Notes: generated from the sequence alone by a model not told the origin. 64,000 nucleotides of DNA from Bacillota bacterium (GCA_023429995.1 JAEZCE010000020.1:1-64000); one strand, 5' to 3'; shown: positions 15,108 to 24,306, counted from the stretch's first letter. Program-made: numbers and translations.

Positions 15108-16007
15108 ATGAGGTGCAATATGTCAAGAAATGCAAACATGCAAAAAACAATTCTCGGATTTGTTCCGACACAGTCGCCCATTTATAAGCTCCATCCTGTC
15201 GTGCGGTTGATTATTTTTCTGGCGACGGGATTTATCCCTTTGTTTATTGAGAGACCGGAAATTAATTTGATATTTTTAGTGCTCATCCTGGGATTGTTTG
15301 TTTTAGCCAAAGTCCAGTTGAAACAATTAAAAATCTATATGCCCATGGTGATCACGGTGGGAGTGTTTATCACCTTAACCTATATTCTATTCCCCAATGA
15401 ACTGGGCCAAAAGATCCTTTTGCTCAAGTTGGGGTGGATTAAAATTTATTACGCCTCGATGATGTGGGCTTTATGCATTTACGCAAGAATTTTGACTTTG
15501 ATATTTTCCTCCATTTTCTATTTTTCGACCAATCGGGAAAAGGACATTCTGGTGGCGTTCCGGAGTCTGAACATTCCTTTCGCGGTTACTTATTTTATTG
15601 GATTGTCCTTGCGGTCGGCGGGGATTTTTATGGAAGACTACCGGATCATCCGGGAGGCTGAACAAGCCCGGGGATTGGATATGACGGAATTGTCTTTAGC
15701 GGCCAAAGTAAAGCATTTTTGTATGTATATGGTTCCCTTGTTTACTTTGGCAATCCGCAGATCGGAAGATATCAGCGTGGCATTATATTCGAAAGGCACG
15801 GTATTGCAAGGAAAATATAAAGGGAAGAAAAGGCCGGATTATTTAGCCTATTACATGCGGGTTGGCGTAATGGATTATTTGGTCGCCGCATTGATGATTT
15901 TGATATTCGCGGGGGTGGTCTATTTTCGTTTTAGCGGGAATGTGCTTGGTTTAAACTGCTCGCCGCTGGATGGCTATTTTTTAAAGCTGCTAAGGAAGGG
16001 TATTTAA
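15108..16007 (+). CDS. ECF transporter transmembrane (T) subunit
   Basis: 299 residues, EcfT family. Several membrane helices (LIIFLATGFIPLFIE; INLIFLVLILGLFVLAKV; MPMVITVGVFITLTYILFP; YLVAALMILIFAGVVYF) and a cytoplasmic coupling region with the expected Ala-Arg-Gly motif EQARGLDM near residue 190 that contacts the ATPases. Start is uncertain between ATG 15108 (GAGG 11 bases upstream) and ATG 15120 (GAGGTG four bases upstream). The next gene starts two bases after its stop. Confidence 0.85.
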   Translation: MRCNMSRNANMQKTILGFVPTQSPIYKLHPVVRLIIFLATGFIPLFIERPEINLIFLVLILGLFVLAKVQLKQLKIYMPMVITVGVFITLTYILFPNELGQKILLLKLGWIKIYYASMMWALCIYARILTLIFSSIFYFSTNREKDILVAFRSLNIPFAVTYFIGLSLRSAGIFMEDYRIIREAEQARGLDMTELSLAAKVKHFCMYMVPLFTLAIRRSEDISVALYSKGTVLQGKYKGKKRPDYLAYYMRVGVMDYLVAALMILIFAGVVYFRFSGNVLGLNCSPLDGYFLKLLRKGI

Positions 16008-16008
16008 C

Positions 16009-16878
16009 ATGAATGCTTTGGAGATCGAAAATTTATATTGGAAATACAGCGATACCGAAGACTATGCCCTGAAAAATATCAATCTGGCGGTGCCGGAAAA
16101 CATTTTTTTGGGTATTGTCGGTCCCAACGAGTCCGGTAAAACCACACTGGTTTCTTGTATCAAAGGGATCATTCCCAATAGTTACACCGGAATCTACAAA
16201 GGCAATGTCAGATTTTTCGGCAAAGATATTAAAGACAACGATTCAAGGGTGATCGCCGAAAATATCGGGATGGTATTTAGTGATCCGGATGCCCAATTTA
16301 CTTCGATGAGCGTGGAAGAAGAAATTGCTTTCGGATTGGAAAATATCGGAATCGACGAAGAGGAAATCAGCAAAAGGATTGCCTGGGTCGGTGAATTAAC
16401 GGCAATCGGCGATTTGCTGGAAAAACCGCCTTATGACTTATCGGGCGGGCAGAAACAACGGGTGGCGATTGCCAGCGTAATCGCAATGAAACCGAAAATC
16501 ATTATTTTGGATGAACCCACATCGATGTTGGACCCCAAATCAAAAGACGATGTTTTTGAACTTTTGGCGGTTATGAAAAAAGAATTAAAAATTACCGTGA
16601 TTGTGGTGGAACATAATATCGAAAAAATCGCCGAACTTTCCGACAAAGTGTTGTTGCTCAATCAGGGAGAAATCATTCAATATGAGGATACCCGGAAATT
16701 TTTTCGGGATATCGCGCTGATCCAAAAGAATGGCCTAAAGGCGCCGGAGTCGATTGAGTTTTTGTATCATCTTTATCACCAGCAGGGGATAGATAAAGAA
16801 GCGCCCGTTAAATTTGATGATATTGGGGCCGAAATAAAGCGGATACTCGGGGAGCAAGGGGTAAAAGCGAATGGATAA
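16009..16878 (+). CDS. ECF transporter ATPase A
   Basis: 289 residues. ABC ATPase with Walker A GPNESGKTTL, Q-loop IGMVFSDPDAQFT, intact signature LSGGQKQRVAIAS, Walker B IIILDEPTSMLD and switch His in VVEHNIEKI. One of two ATPases that pair under the T subunit. It overlaps the second ATPase gene by eight bases. The short C-terminal extension (residues 230-289) has no recognised domain. Confidence 0.9.
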   Translation: MNALEIENLYWKYSDTEDYALKNINLAVPENIFLGIVGPNESGKTTLVSCIKGIIPNSYTGIYKGNVRFFGKDIKDNDSRVIAENIGMVFSDPDAQFTSMSVEEEIAFGLENIGIDEEEISKRIAWVGELTAIGDLLEKPPYDLSGGQKQRVAIASVIAMKPKIIILDEPTSMLDPKSKDDVFELLAVMKKELKITVIVVEHNIEKIAELSDKVLLLNQGEIIQYEDTRKFFRDIALIQKNGLKAPESIEFLYHLYHQQGIDKEAPVKFDDIGAEIKRILGEQGVKANG

Positions 16879-17698
16879 TATGATTGACATTAAGAATTTG
16901 GTCTTTTGCTATGACGATGGGACCAAAGCGCTTGACGACATTAATCTGACGATTCGAAAAGGAGAATTCGTCGCCCTGATCGGTCAAAACGGCTGCGGTA
17001 AAACGACGATTTCCAAATGTCTCAATGGAATATTGAAGCCCACCCGGGGGAGTATCTGGGTGGACGGTATGGATACTTGCCAAAAAGGCATTCAAAAAGA
17101 GTTGGTCAAAAGGATAGGCTATGTGTTTCAAAATCCGGACCATCAGATATTTAATAATAATGTTTACGATGAGATCGCCTATGCGCCGAGAAATATCGGT
17201 TTATCCGAAGCTGAAGTCGAGGAAAGGGTGAACGAGGCGGCCCGGATTGCTGGTATTAAAGAAGAATTATTCCCAAATCATCCGTTTTTTTTAACCAAAG
17301 GTTTAAGGCAGCGGGTGGCCATTGCCTCGATTTTGTCGTTAAAACCGCAAGTTATTATTGTGGATGAACCTACCACCGGACAGGATTATAAACAATCCAT
17401 CGAAGTGATGGAATTTTTAAAAATGCTGAATGAAACCCATGGACATACCATTATCATCGTTACTCATGAAATGCATATCGTTGCCCGCTATGCCCAGCAT
17501 ATTGTGGTGATGACCCAGGGAAAAGTGTGGATGAACGGCACGGTGCGGGAAATCTTCGCTGATCCGGAAAAGTTGAAACAGGCTTATGTCAAGCCGCCCC
17601 TGGTCACTCAATTGGCGCAAATATTGAAACCTTACGGGGTCAAGCCGGATGTTATCGGCATTGAAGAACTGAAGGAACAATGGGGGCTGAGGGCTTGA
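16871..17698 (+). CDS. ECF transporter ATPase A' with altered signature motif
   Basis: 275 residues. Walker A GQNGCGKTTISK, Q-loop YVFQNPDHQIFNN, Walker B VIIVDEPTTGQD and switch segment VTHEM are intact. The signature that should read LSGGQ is LTKGLRQRVAIAS, so three of five residues differ. In the heterodimer each signature closes the ATP site of the other subunit; the site formed with Walker A of the first ATPase may be weakened. The racemase gene starts inside its stop codon. Confidence 0.88.
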   Translation: MDNMIDIKNLVFCYDDGTKALDDINLTIRKGEFVALIGQNGCGKTTISKCLNGILKPTRGSIWVDGMDTCQKGIQKELVKRIGYVFQNPDHQIFNNNVYDEIAYAPRNIGLSEAEVEERVNEAARIAGIKEELFPNHPFFLTKGLRQRVAIASILSLKPQVIIVDEPTTGQDYKQSIEVMEFLKMLNETHGHTIIIVTHEMHIVARYAQHIVVMTQGKVWMNGTVREIFADPEKLKQAYVKPPLVTQLAQILKPYGVKPDVIGIEELKEQWGLRA

Positions 17699-18381
17699 AA
17701 AAAATTTTAGTCATCAATCCCAATTCATCGGAAGCCATGACCGAGAGCATCCGCAAAACGGTCCTTTCCCATCGGCCCCAGGATATGGAGATCGAAGTGA
17801 TCAAAACTGCGGAGGCGCCTCATGTATTGGAGAGTTTTGCCGATTACACCCGGGCCGGTCGGGAAGTGTTAGAGATTTTACGGCATAAATCTCTTGAGAA
17901 TTATGACGGCATCTTATTAGCCTGCTTTGGCGATCCAGCTTTGGCCGCTCTGAAAGAGGAATCGCCCATACCGGTCGTGGGTATCGCCGAGGCCTCCATG
18001 GCCATGGCGTTATTATTGGGATACCGGTTCAGCGTTTTGGCGGCGGTGGACAAGGCGAAGGCCATGATGGATCAATTGGTGTCCCTGTATGGATTGAAAG
18101 AGAGATTGGCCACAGTGGAGTCCCTGAACCTGACGATTGAGGATTTTATGAAAGACGGGGATTTACTGGAAGAAAGGGTTTTGGAGAGCGGAAAACGGGC
18201 CATTGCCCGGGGGTGTGAAGTTTTGATTTATGGATGCGCCGGCATGACCATGATATCGGCGGAGAATGCATCCCAAAAATTAGGAATCACCGTATTGGAT
18301 CCGATTGTGTGCGGTTTGGCGGCGTTGGAAGGAATTGTGCATCAAGGATTGAGGGTTTCTAAAATTGGTTTATACCGATAA
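17695..18381 (+). CDS. Asp/Glu/hydantoin racemase family protein
   Basis: 228 residues from TTG 17695, which gives the family N-terminus KKILVINPNSSEAMT; an ATG at 17680 is in frame but has poor spacing. Two catalytic-type cysteines are visible: LLACFGDPALAAL near residue 82 and IYGCAGMTMIS near residue 182, as in hydantoin and aspartate racemases. Next to a hydantoinase the likely job is to racemise 5-substituted hydantoins so that a stereospecific ring-opening enzyme can use both forms. Substrate inferred from context. Confidence 0.82.
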   Translation: MKKILVINPNSSEAMTESIRKTVLSHRPQDMEIEVIKTAEAPHVLESFADYTRAGREVLEILRHKSLENYDGILLACFGDPALAALKEESPIPVVGIAEASMAMALLLGYRFSVLAAVDKAKAMMDQLVSLYGLKERLATVESLNLTIEDFMKDGDLLEERVLESGKRAIARGCEVLIYGCAGMTMISAENASQKLGITVLDPIVCGLAALEGIVHQGLRVSKIGLYR

Positions 18382-18395
18382 GGCGGGGAATGAAA

Positions 18396-19796
18396 ATGGT
18401 TGATTTGTTGTTAAGAAACGGCAATATTGTGACTCCCGGCGATACCTATACGGCCGATATCGCCATCACCGACGGAGTGATTATGGCGATTGGGAAATTG
18501 GACAGTTCTCTGGAAGCCCGACGCGAAATCGATTTGGAGGGCAAATATGTCATGCCCGGGGTCGTTGAACCCCATATGCATGTGGAAGCGCCTTTTATGG
18601 GGTGTATCGGCCAGCTGGACTTTTATACTGCAAGTAAAGTGGCGGCTTTTGGCGGAGTCACTTTTTTTATGGATTTTTCCAATACGTCCGTAGGCGATTC
18701 GGTCTTGGAAAAAGTGAAGATGCGGCGGGAGGAAATGGGCAAAAGCGCTATCGATTACGGGATTCACGCCAAATTTGTGGAGGCGGCGCCGCGGGTTGTT
18801 AAAGAAATAGAAGCCATCGTCGATTATGGGTGCCCCAGTTTTAAAATGTTTATGACCTACAAAAAAGAAGGGGTCATGATTGATGATGAAGGCATGATCC
18901 GCATCTTTGAGGCCGCCAAAAACTATGGAGCATTGCCCGGGGTTCATGCGGAAAGCAATGCCATCGCCGAATTGAATGTGGAGCGCATGAGGGAAAAGGG
19001 CGATTTATCCTGGACGAACTTTCCCCGCTCGAAGCCGAGTTTATGCGAAAAAGAAGCGGTGGACCGGGCAATCAATTTGGCCCGCTATGCCGGAAGCAGC
19101 TTGTATATTTTTCATTTATCGTCCCAGGATGCCCTGGAAAGCGTCAAAGCAGCTAAAGAAAAAGGACAAGCGGTCACCGCGGAGACTTGTCCCCATTACT
19201 TGCTGTTGGACCAGAGTTGTTATGAAGGGGAAGAGGGTTATTTGGCCATTATGAGTCCGCCTCTGCGAAGCCGGGAGGATAACGAAGCCTTGTGGCGGGG
19301 CTTGGCCGAGGGGACGGTTTCGGTGATCGGTTCCGACAATTGTACGTATTCGCTGGAAGAAAAAAGGCGTTTTTTAGAAACCGACCCACAGGGAAAGGTC
19401 ATTCCCGATTTTACCAAAGTGGTGAATGGGGTGAATGGTTTGGAAGAAAGATTGCCTCTCTTGCTGGAGTATGGGGTTTATCAAAAAAGGCTTACTTTAA
19501 ATCAGGTTTGCGCCATTACTTCCTATAACCCGGCCAAAACTTTCGGATTGTATCCCCAAAAGGGCGCCATTCAAGTGGGAAGCGATGGGGATCTGGTGGT
19601 GGTCGATTTGGCGGTTACCAGTGAGATGAAAGCCGATAGCTTGCATTATGAAAATTCCTATACGTTATATGGAGGGCGCGTCATTCACGGATTACCGGTG
19701 ATGACCATTTCCAGGGGCCGGGTTTTGGTGGAAAATGGGATCTTTTACGGCCAGCCGGGTTCGGGAAGATTTGTGCCCAGAAAAATCGGGCGGTAG
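18396..19796 (+). CDS. Dihydropyrimidinase / hydantoinase
   Basis: About 466 residues, cyclic amidohydrolase family. Binuclear metal ligands are visible: HMHVEAP (His-x-His) near residue 58, the lysine that is carboxylated in CPSFKMFMTYKK near 150, a His in GVHAESN, another in IFHLSS, and the catalytic Asp in GSDNC. It opens hydantoin or dihydropyrimidine rings to N-carbamoyl amino acids. HyuA (D-phenylhydantoinase) of the E. coli yge cluster is the nearest known contextual parallel. ATG 18396 is preferred, with CGGGGA upstream. Confidence 0.88.
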   Translation: MVDLLLRNGNIVTPGDTYTADIAITDGVIMAIGKLDSSLEARREIDLEGKYVMPGVVEPHMHVEAPFMGCIGQLDFYTASKVAAFGGVTFFMDFSNTSVGDSVLEKVKMRREEMGKSAIDYGIHAKFVEAAPRVVKEIEAIVDYGCPSFKMFMTYKKEGVMIDDEGMIRIFEAAKNYGALPGVHAESNAIAELNVERMREKGDLSWTNFPRSKPSLCEKEAVDRAINLARYAGSSLYIFHLSSQDALESVKAAKEKGQAVTAETCPHYLLLDQSCYEGEEGYLAIMSPPLRSREDNEALWRGLAEGTVSVIGSDNCTYSLEEKRRFLETDPQGKVIPDFTKVVNGVNGLEERLPLLLEYGVYQKRLTLNQVCAITSYNPAKTFGLYPQKGAIQVGSDGDLVVVDLAVTSEMKADSLHYENSYTLYGGRVIHGLPVMTISRGRVLVENGIFYGQPGSGRFVPRKIGR

Positions 19797-19814
19797 AGAA
19801 AGAAGAAGATCAAG

Positions 19815-21392
19815 TTGCTGATTAAAAATGGAACGATTGTGGACGGAAATTTACGGAAAGCATACCGCGGAGATGTTCTGATCCGGGAGGGAATGATTGT
19901 TGCCGTCGGAGAGGCCATCCATGATGATGATCCGCTCGTTATCGACGCCGCCGACCGGATCGTGGCGCCCGGTTTTATCGATACCCACAGCCATTCGGAT
20001 GTAAGGCTCTTAATTGACTCCAAGATGGAGCCTAAAGTGAGGCAGGGCATTACAACGGAAATCATCGGCCAAGACGGGATTTCGATGGCTCCCTTGCCCA
20101 TTGGATATATTGATACCTGGCGCAAAAATATCGCGGGTTTAAATGGCGAAAGCGACCTTATCGATTGGAAATATCAAAATACCCGGGGATATTTAAAACA
20201 ACTGGCGACGAAAAAGTTCCAGACCAATGTGGGTTATTTGGCGCCTCACGGCAATATCCGCATGGAAGCGATGGGATTGGCCAAACAAAAGGCTACCCAA
20301 GGCGAACTGGGGCGGATGAAGGATATTTTACGGCGGGAATTTGAAAGCGGCGCTTTGGGCCTTTCAACAGGATTGATTTATGTTCCCTGCGCTTACGGAG
20401 ATAGCGAAGAGTTGACCGCTTTAAGCGAAGTGGTGGCTGAATATGGTAAAATTCTGGTGGTTCATCAACGGAGCGAAGCCGATACCATTCTGGAATCGAT
20501 GGATGAAATGATCGATATCAGCAGGAAAACAGGGGTCAGACTTCATTTTTCCCATTTTAAAATATGCGGCCAAAAAAACTGGCGCCAATTGGACAAGGTC
20601 CTTGATAAACTGGATCAGGCGATTGCCGAAGGTTTGGCAATAACCTTTGATCAATATCCCTATATCGCCGGTAGCACCATGTTGGGCGTGATATTACCTC
20701 CCTGGGCCCATGACGGAGGAACGGACCGGTTGCTTCAAAGATTGCGGGATTCGGTTGCCAGAAAGAAAATGGCCGAAGATATCAAAAATGGGATTGCCGG
20801 TTGGGACAATTTTATCGATTTTGCGGGATATGAAGGCATTTACATTACCAGCGTCAAACATGCCGTCAATGAAACGGTCGTTGGCAAGAACCTGGTGGAA
20901 ATCGGGGAGATCCGGGGGAAAGAGCCTTTGGAAGCGGCCATGGATTTATTGGCGGAAGAAGAAAACGCGGTGGGAATGGTGGATTTCTACGGCAAGGAAC
21001 AACATCTGATCCAAATTTTACGCCGTAAAGAGGGAAACGTATGTACGGACGGCCTGTTAAGCGGCAAACCTCATCCCAGGGTTTACGGTTCTTTTCCCAG
21101 AGTGCTCGCCCGGTATGTGAAGGAACAACCGATTTTATCTTTGGAAGAAGCCGTTCATAAAATGACTTTCAAAGCAGCCCAAACTTTTTCGCTAGAGGGC
21201 AGAGGGGCGATTTTGGAAGGATACCATGGAGATCTGGTGATATTTGATTTCAACAGGGTCCGGGACTTAGGCACTTATCAGGAACCCGCCCAGTACCCAT
21301 TGGGTATCGAAACGGTCATCATCAACGGCGCCCTCGTCTATGACGGCCAAACCGTGATTCCGGCCGGCAAGGGACAAATTTTGAAAAATTAA
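19815..21392 (+). CDS. N-acyl-D-amino-acid deacylase (D-aminoacylase family)
   Basis: 525 residues, the usual size. Amidohydrolase-fold enzyme with metal motif DTHSHSDVRLL near residue 60, GIEGYH-type late segments (KMTFKAAQTFSLEGRGAI) and conserved GLSTGLIYVPCAYG and QRSEAD segments of the D-aminoacylase/COG3653 group. It removes N-acyl, and possibly N-carbamoyl, groups from D-amino acids. It is the last gene before a strong terminator. The start is TTG 19815, 18 bases after the hydantoinase stop; no strong ribosome site is seen, so translation may be coupled. Confidence 0.85.
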   Translation: MLIKNGTIVDGNLRKAYRGDVLIREGMIVAVGEAIHDDDPLVIDAADRIVAPGFIDTHSHSDVRLLIDSKMEPKVRQGITTEIIGQDGISMAPLPIGYIDTWRKNIAGLNGESDLIDWKYQNTRGYLKQLATKKFQTNVGYLAPHGNIRMEAMGLAKQKATQGELGRMKDILRREFESGALGLSTGLIYVPCAYGDSEELTALSEVVAEYGKILVVHQRSEADTILESMDEMIDISRKTGVRLHFSHFKICGQKNWRQLDKVLDKLDQAIAEGLAITFDQYPYIAGSTMLGVILPPWAHDGGTDRLLQRLRDSVARKKMAEDIKNGIAGWDNFIDFAGYEGIYITSVKHAVNETVVGKNLVEIGEIRGKEPLEAAMDLLAEEENAVGMVDFYGKEQHLIQILRRKEGNVCTDGLLSGKPHPRVYGSFPRVLARYVKEQPILSLEEAVHKMTFKAAQTFSLEGRGAILEGYHGDLVIFDFNRVRDLGTYQEPAQYPLGIETVIINGALVYDGQTVIPAGKGQILKN

Positions 21393-21462
21393 ATTCAGCC
21401 AATCCCGGGCGGTGGAAAAGAATCGAATCCGCTCCCTTCTGTCTGGCTTATAGGTTTGGAAG

Positions 21463-21499
21463 AGACACCTCTCCGTAACATTATGAAGAGGTGTCTTTT
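21463..21499 (+). terminator. Terminator of the hydantoin/DAP operon
   Basis: AGACACCTCT (21463-21472) and AGAGGTGTCT (21487-21496) form a 10-bp stem followed by TTTT. It lies 70 bases after the D-aminoacylase stop. Confidence 0.75.
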
Positions 21500-21507
21500 G
21501 CTTGATT

Positions 21508-21557
21508 GGGAGCGCCTCAGACCCTGGCGCTCCCGTCTTAAGCCGTCGCTGACGGCT
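21508..21557. repeat. Two further stacked hairpins
   Basis: GGGAGCGC/GCGCTCCC (21508-21515, 21527-21534) and AGCCGTC/GACGGCT (21541-21547, 21551-21557) follow the terminator closely. The second is followed by a pyrimidine-rich tract. The 700-base gap 21,393-22,093 has no recognised gene. Confidence 0.5.
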
Positions 21558-21718
21558 CGCTTTCTTTTTCCTCTCCGAACTGGCCTGCCCGGAAGCCAAA
21601 AGCGGGCCATTTTTCTAATTTTTTTGCCTTTTTACGAGGGAAAAGAGGGGCATGAGGTTCAAGAGGTCCAAAAAATAAATAAAAATTAAAAGGATTGGTT
21701 TTTATAGATAACGATAAT

Positions 21719-21886
21719 GTTTGGAGAAATGCAATCACCCAAGGGAGAAACGGAAAAAAGGTTTGGAGAAATGAAATCACCCAAGGGAGAAAAGGAAAAA
21801 ATGTTTTGAGAAAAGAAATCTCCAAAGGGAGAAATGAAAAAAATGTTTGGAGAAATGCAATCACCCAAGGGAGGAATGGAAAAAAT
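21719..21886 (+). repeat. Four tandem copies of a 42-bp repeat
   Basis: Units begin at 21719, 21761, 21803 and 21845. Each opens with GTTT(G/T)GAGAAA and includes (C/T)CAAGGGAG; units 1, 2 and 4 are nearly identical and unit 3 diverges. A fifth unit is broken after GTTTAAAG. As 42 is a multiple of three, long frames stay open on both strands (forward 14-residue repeat of the form WRNAITQGRNGKNV; reverse repeats of SPLGDCISPN type), but none has a ribosome site or known domain. I read this as a minisatellite rather than a gene. Confidence 0.85.
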
Positions 21887-22029
21887 GTTTAAAGTTTCCT
21901 TCCCTATTTTGATTTTTGAGAGCGGGCAATCGAAGGGGAGGGGATGGGGGGCGGCAACGGCGAGCATATCGGACCTGTCCATAGGTGAGATTTCTGAAAC
22001 GCGAAAACAATTAAAAAAGGCATAAAAAA

Positions 22030-22059
22030 ACATCTTTACGGGAAAACCCGGAAAGATGT
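22030..22059 (-). terminator. Terminator of the MarR-flavodoxin-MFS group
   Basis: ACATCTTT and AAAGATGT arms with inner CGGG/CCCG pairing form a long hairpin. On the reverse strand it is followed by TTTTTTT. It lies 35 bases after the efflux pump stop. Confidence 0.8.
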
Positions 22060-22093
22060 CGAATGAAAAATGTGTGAATCTTCTATCCGATTT

Positions 22094-23524
22094 TTACAGG
22101 CTGTCAGGGTGTTGGTGTATCTTTTTGGGGAGTAAAAAAACAAACGGTATCGTTACGATTAAAATACCGATAGCAGACCAAATGGCATATCTTAAACCCA
22201 TAGCAAATCGGCTAATTTCGCGTGCGCGCGTCAATGAACTTCCAATTGAATCGAAAAAAATCGTACTGACAATAGCAATACCGATACTGCTGCCAACTTG
22301 CTGCATCATGTTTAAAATACCGGAAGCCGAACCTGCATCCTGCCCAGGAACCTCAGAAATACTAAAATCAATAAGCGGCGCTACAACCAAGCCCATGCCC
22401 GCACCAGCGGTAAGAAGTACCGGAAGCAGCTGCCAATTGCTCAGGGATGCACCAGCTCCGTGCATCACGAATTCGACACCTGCAAGCCCAAGGGCAAGTA
22501 AGATCAAACCAAATATAACGACCTTACGGCCATATATCGGCGCCAATTTCATTACTGAAAACCCAGTCATTGCAGGGACCATAACCGAAAATGGCAATGC
22601 GGTGAGGGCCGCGTGCAAAGGTGTAAAATGTAAGCCCATCTGTAAGTAAAACGTAAAGACCAGAAAATAGCCGCTCATGGCAATCATCATGAAGGTCGAT
22701 ACCAATACCCCTCCAATAAAGCTCTTAAACTGGAAAAGGTTCGGTGCGATTAATGGAGATTGTTTCATTTTCATACGGTGCTCCTCATAGGCAATAAAAA
22801 GGATACCAACGATGATTGAAGCTACTATTGAAATATATGTCCAAACAGGCCAACCCAAGCTATTCCCCTGTATCAGGGGATACAGCAGCATGATCAGGGA
22901 AGCCATCGCCATGAACGTACCCGGTATATCCACCCGTAACGGGTTTATCGATTTTGATTCCGTGAGAAGGATCGCAGCGGTTATAAAAATAAAAACTCCG
23001 ACCGGAATATTAATGAGGAATATTGTACGCCAACCTAGCCCAAAAAGATCAAGCTTGATCAGGAATGCCGTTAGCATCGGCCCGCCAACGGTTGCCAATG
23101 CGCTGACTCCGCCATAGGCGCCAAGCGCCCCGGCCCGTTCTTTCGGTGCAAATAAAACCTGGATATAAGAAAGTACCTGTGGAATCATAATCGCCGCCAT
23201 GATTCCCTGCATTGCTCTGGAAAAAATCAAAATATCAATTGTGGCAGCCAGACCTGAAAAAGCAGAGAAGATCGTAAACCCTGCTATGCCTAGCATGAAC
23301 ATTTTTTTACGGCCTAAAATATCCCCCGCTCGCCCGCCGGTAATGATAATCAATGCCATTCCAAGGATATATGCGTTGACCGTCCACTCTACAGCCGATG
23401 AACTAGCCTGTAAACCGCTTTGAATTGAGGGTATGGCAATGTTGATGATCATGGTATCCAAGATGTCTATGAAAGCCCCGAACAGAAGGATGACTAAGGT
23501 CAATGTACGGCGTTCACTGTTCAT
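22094..23524 (-). CDS. DHA2-type MFS drug efflux transporter
   Basis: 476 residues with about 14 hydrophobic helices, as in EmrB/QacA exporters. The N-terminus TLVILLFGAFIDILDTMIIN carries the family's LD-T helix-1 motif, and motif A between helices 2 and 3 reads GGRAGDILGRKKMF. Motif C in helix 5 is represented by GGVSALATVGGPML. It exports hydrophobic or cationic compounds with protons; substrate unknown. It is last in a reverse-strand group with a MarR regulator and two flavodoxin-fold reductases, suggesting defence against quinones or related toxic compounds. Confidence 0.88.
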   Translation of the reverse strand: MNSERRTLTLVILLFGAFIDILDTMIINIAIPSIQSGLQASSSAVEWTVNAYILGMALIIITGGRAGDILGRKKMFMLGIAGFTIFSAFSGLAATIDILIFSRAMQGIMAAIMIPQVLSYIQVLFAPKERAGALGAYGGVSALATVGGPMLTAFLIKLDLFGLGWRTIFLINIPVGVFIFITAAILLTESKSINPLRVDIPGTFMAMASLIMLLYPLIQGNSLGWPVWTYISIVASIIVGILFIAYEEHRMKMKQSPLIAPNLFQFKSFIGGVLVSTFMMIAMSGYFLVFTFYLQMGLHFTPLHAALTALPFSVMVPAMTGFSVMKLAPIYGRKVVIFGLILLALGLAGVEFVMHGAGASLSNWQLLPVLLTAGAGMGLVVAPLIDFSISEVPGQDAGSASGILNMMQQVGSSIGIAIVSTIFFDSIGSSLTRAREISRFAMGLRYAIWSAIGILIVTIPFVFLLPKKIHQHPDSL

Positions 23525-23642
23525 TTTTTCTTCCTCATCATTGTGTCCTCTTCCGATTGATTGTCTTAACTACGGCCCTTAGCCCGGTGGTGGTTCAGTT
23601 TTGGAATTTCATCATAATTTGCGCCCCGGCTTTAATCTTTCA

Positions 23643-24287
23643 TTACGATTTAATGAGTCTGACTCCTAAATCAAAAGCTTTTTGTAAATCCCCAGCCGAT
23701 ATTTTTTCGACTCGATTTGATTTTTCTTCTTTATCCGGCATCCGATAAACGTACTTTGAATAATCGTCAAAAAGAATGGTATCAGTCAAAGCTAGTAGTT
23801 CACAACTACCCAATGTATGGCCCATCATTTCCGAAAAACTAACTAAAGTATCCTTGAACCCTCTTTTAACATAAATTTCATCATTCACATTCATCGTTGC
23901 AATCAAAGCTGTTTTAAAGTTTTTGGGTTTAGGACCTGTACCCGTACCGCCATAATCAAGATATTGGAAAAGCAACCTATCCGTAAATGAACGCATTTGA
24001 CCGGATAGATTTCCATAATAAATAGGCGAACCGAGAACAATTCCATCGGATTGTTCAATGCGTTCCAATAAGGGCTTAAGTTCATCATTTACCATACAAT
24101 GTCCAAAAGACTTACTATTTTTCAATTTACAAGCATAGCAACTGATACAGTCTTGGTAGTTTAAGTCAAAAAGATTGACAAACTCAGTTTCAGCTCCTAC
24201 TGATTTTGCGCCTTCAATAACTTGGTGTAACATTGTTGCTGTATTGGCATGTTTTCTTGCACTACCACATATAGCTATGAGTTTCAT
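23643..24287 (-). CDS. Flavodoxin-fold NAD(P)H-dependent oxidoreductase 1
   Basis: 214 residues. FMN-binding P-loop CGSARKHANTATMLHQV at the N-terminus and the GSPIYYGNLSGQMRSFTDR segment near residue 82 place it in the NADPH-dependent FMN reductase/flavodoxin_2 group. The pair CISCYAC near residue 48 is the cysteine motif common in the iron-sulfur flavoprotein relatives. Likely a quinone or nitro-compound reductase. It starts 19 bases after the second reductase gene. Confidence 0.82.
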   Translation of the reverse strand: MKLIAICGSARKHANTATMLHQVIEGAKSVGAETEFVNLFDLNYQDCISCYACKLKNSKSFGHCMVNDELKPLLERIEQSDGIVLGSPIYYGNLSGQMRSFTDRLLFQYLDYGGTGTGPKPKNFKTALIATMNVNDEIYVKRGFKDTLVSFSEMMGHTLGSCELLALTDTILFDDYSKYVYRMPDKEEKSNRVEKISAGDLQKAFDLGVRLIKS

Positions 24288-24306
24288 TATTATCCTCGCC
24301 TTTCAA

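Noticed and set aside
21686..22033. Reverse ORF of 115 codons across the 42-bp repeats
   Set aside because: Open only because the repeat unit is a multiple of three; no ribosome site and low-complexity product.
22220..22240. GCGTGCGCGCGTC stretch as a further palindromic patch
   Set aside because: Lies inside the efflux pump coding sequence and is explained by its codons.
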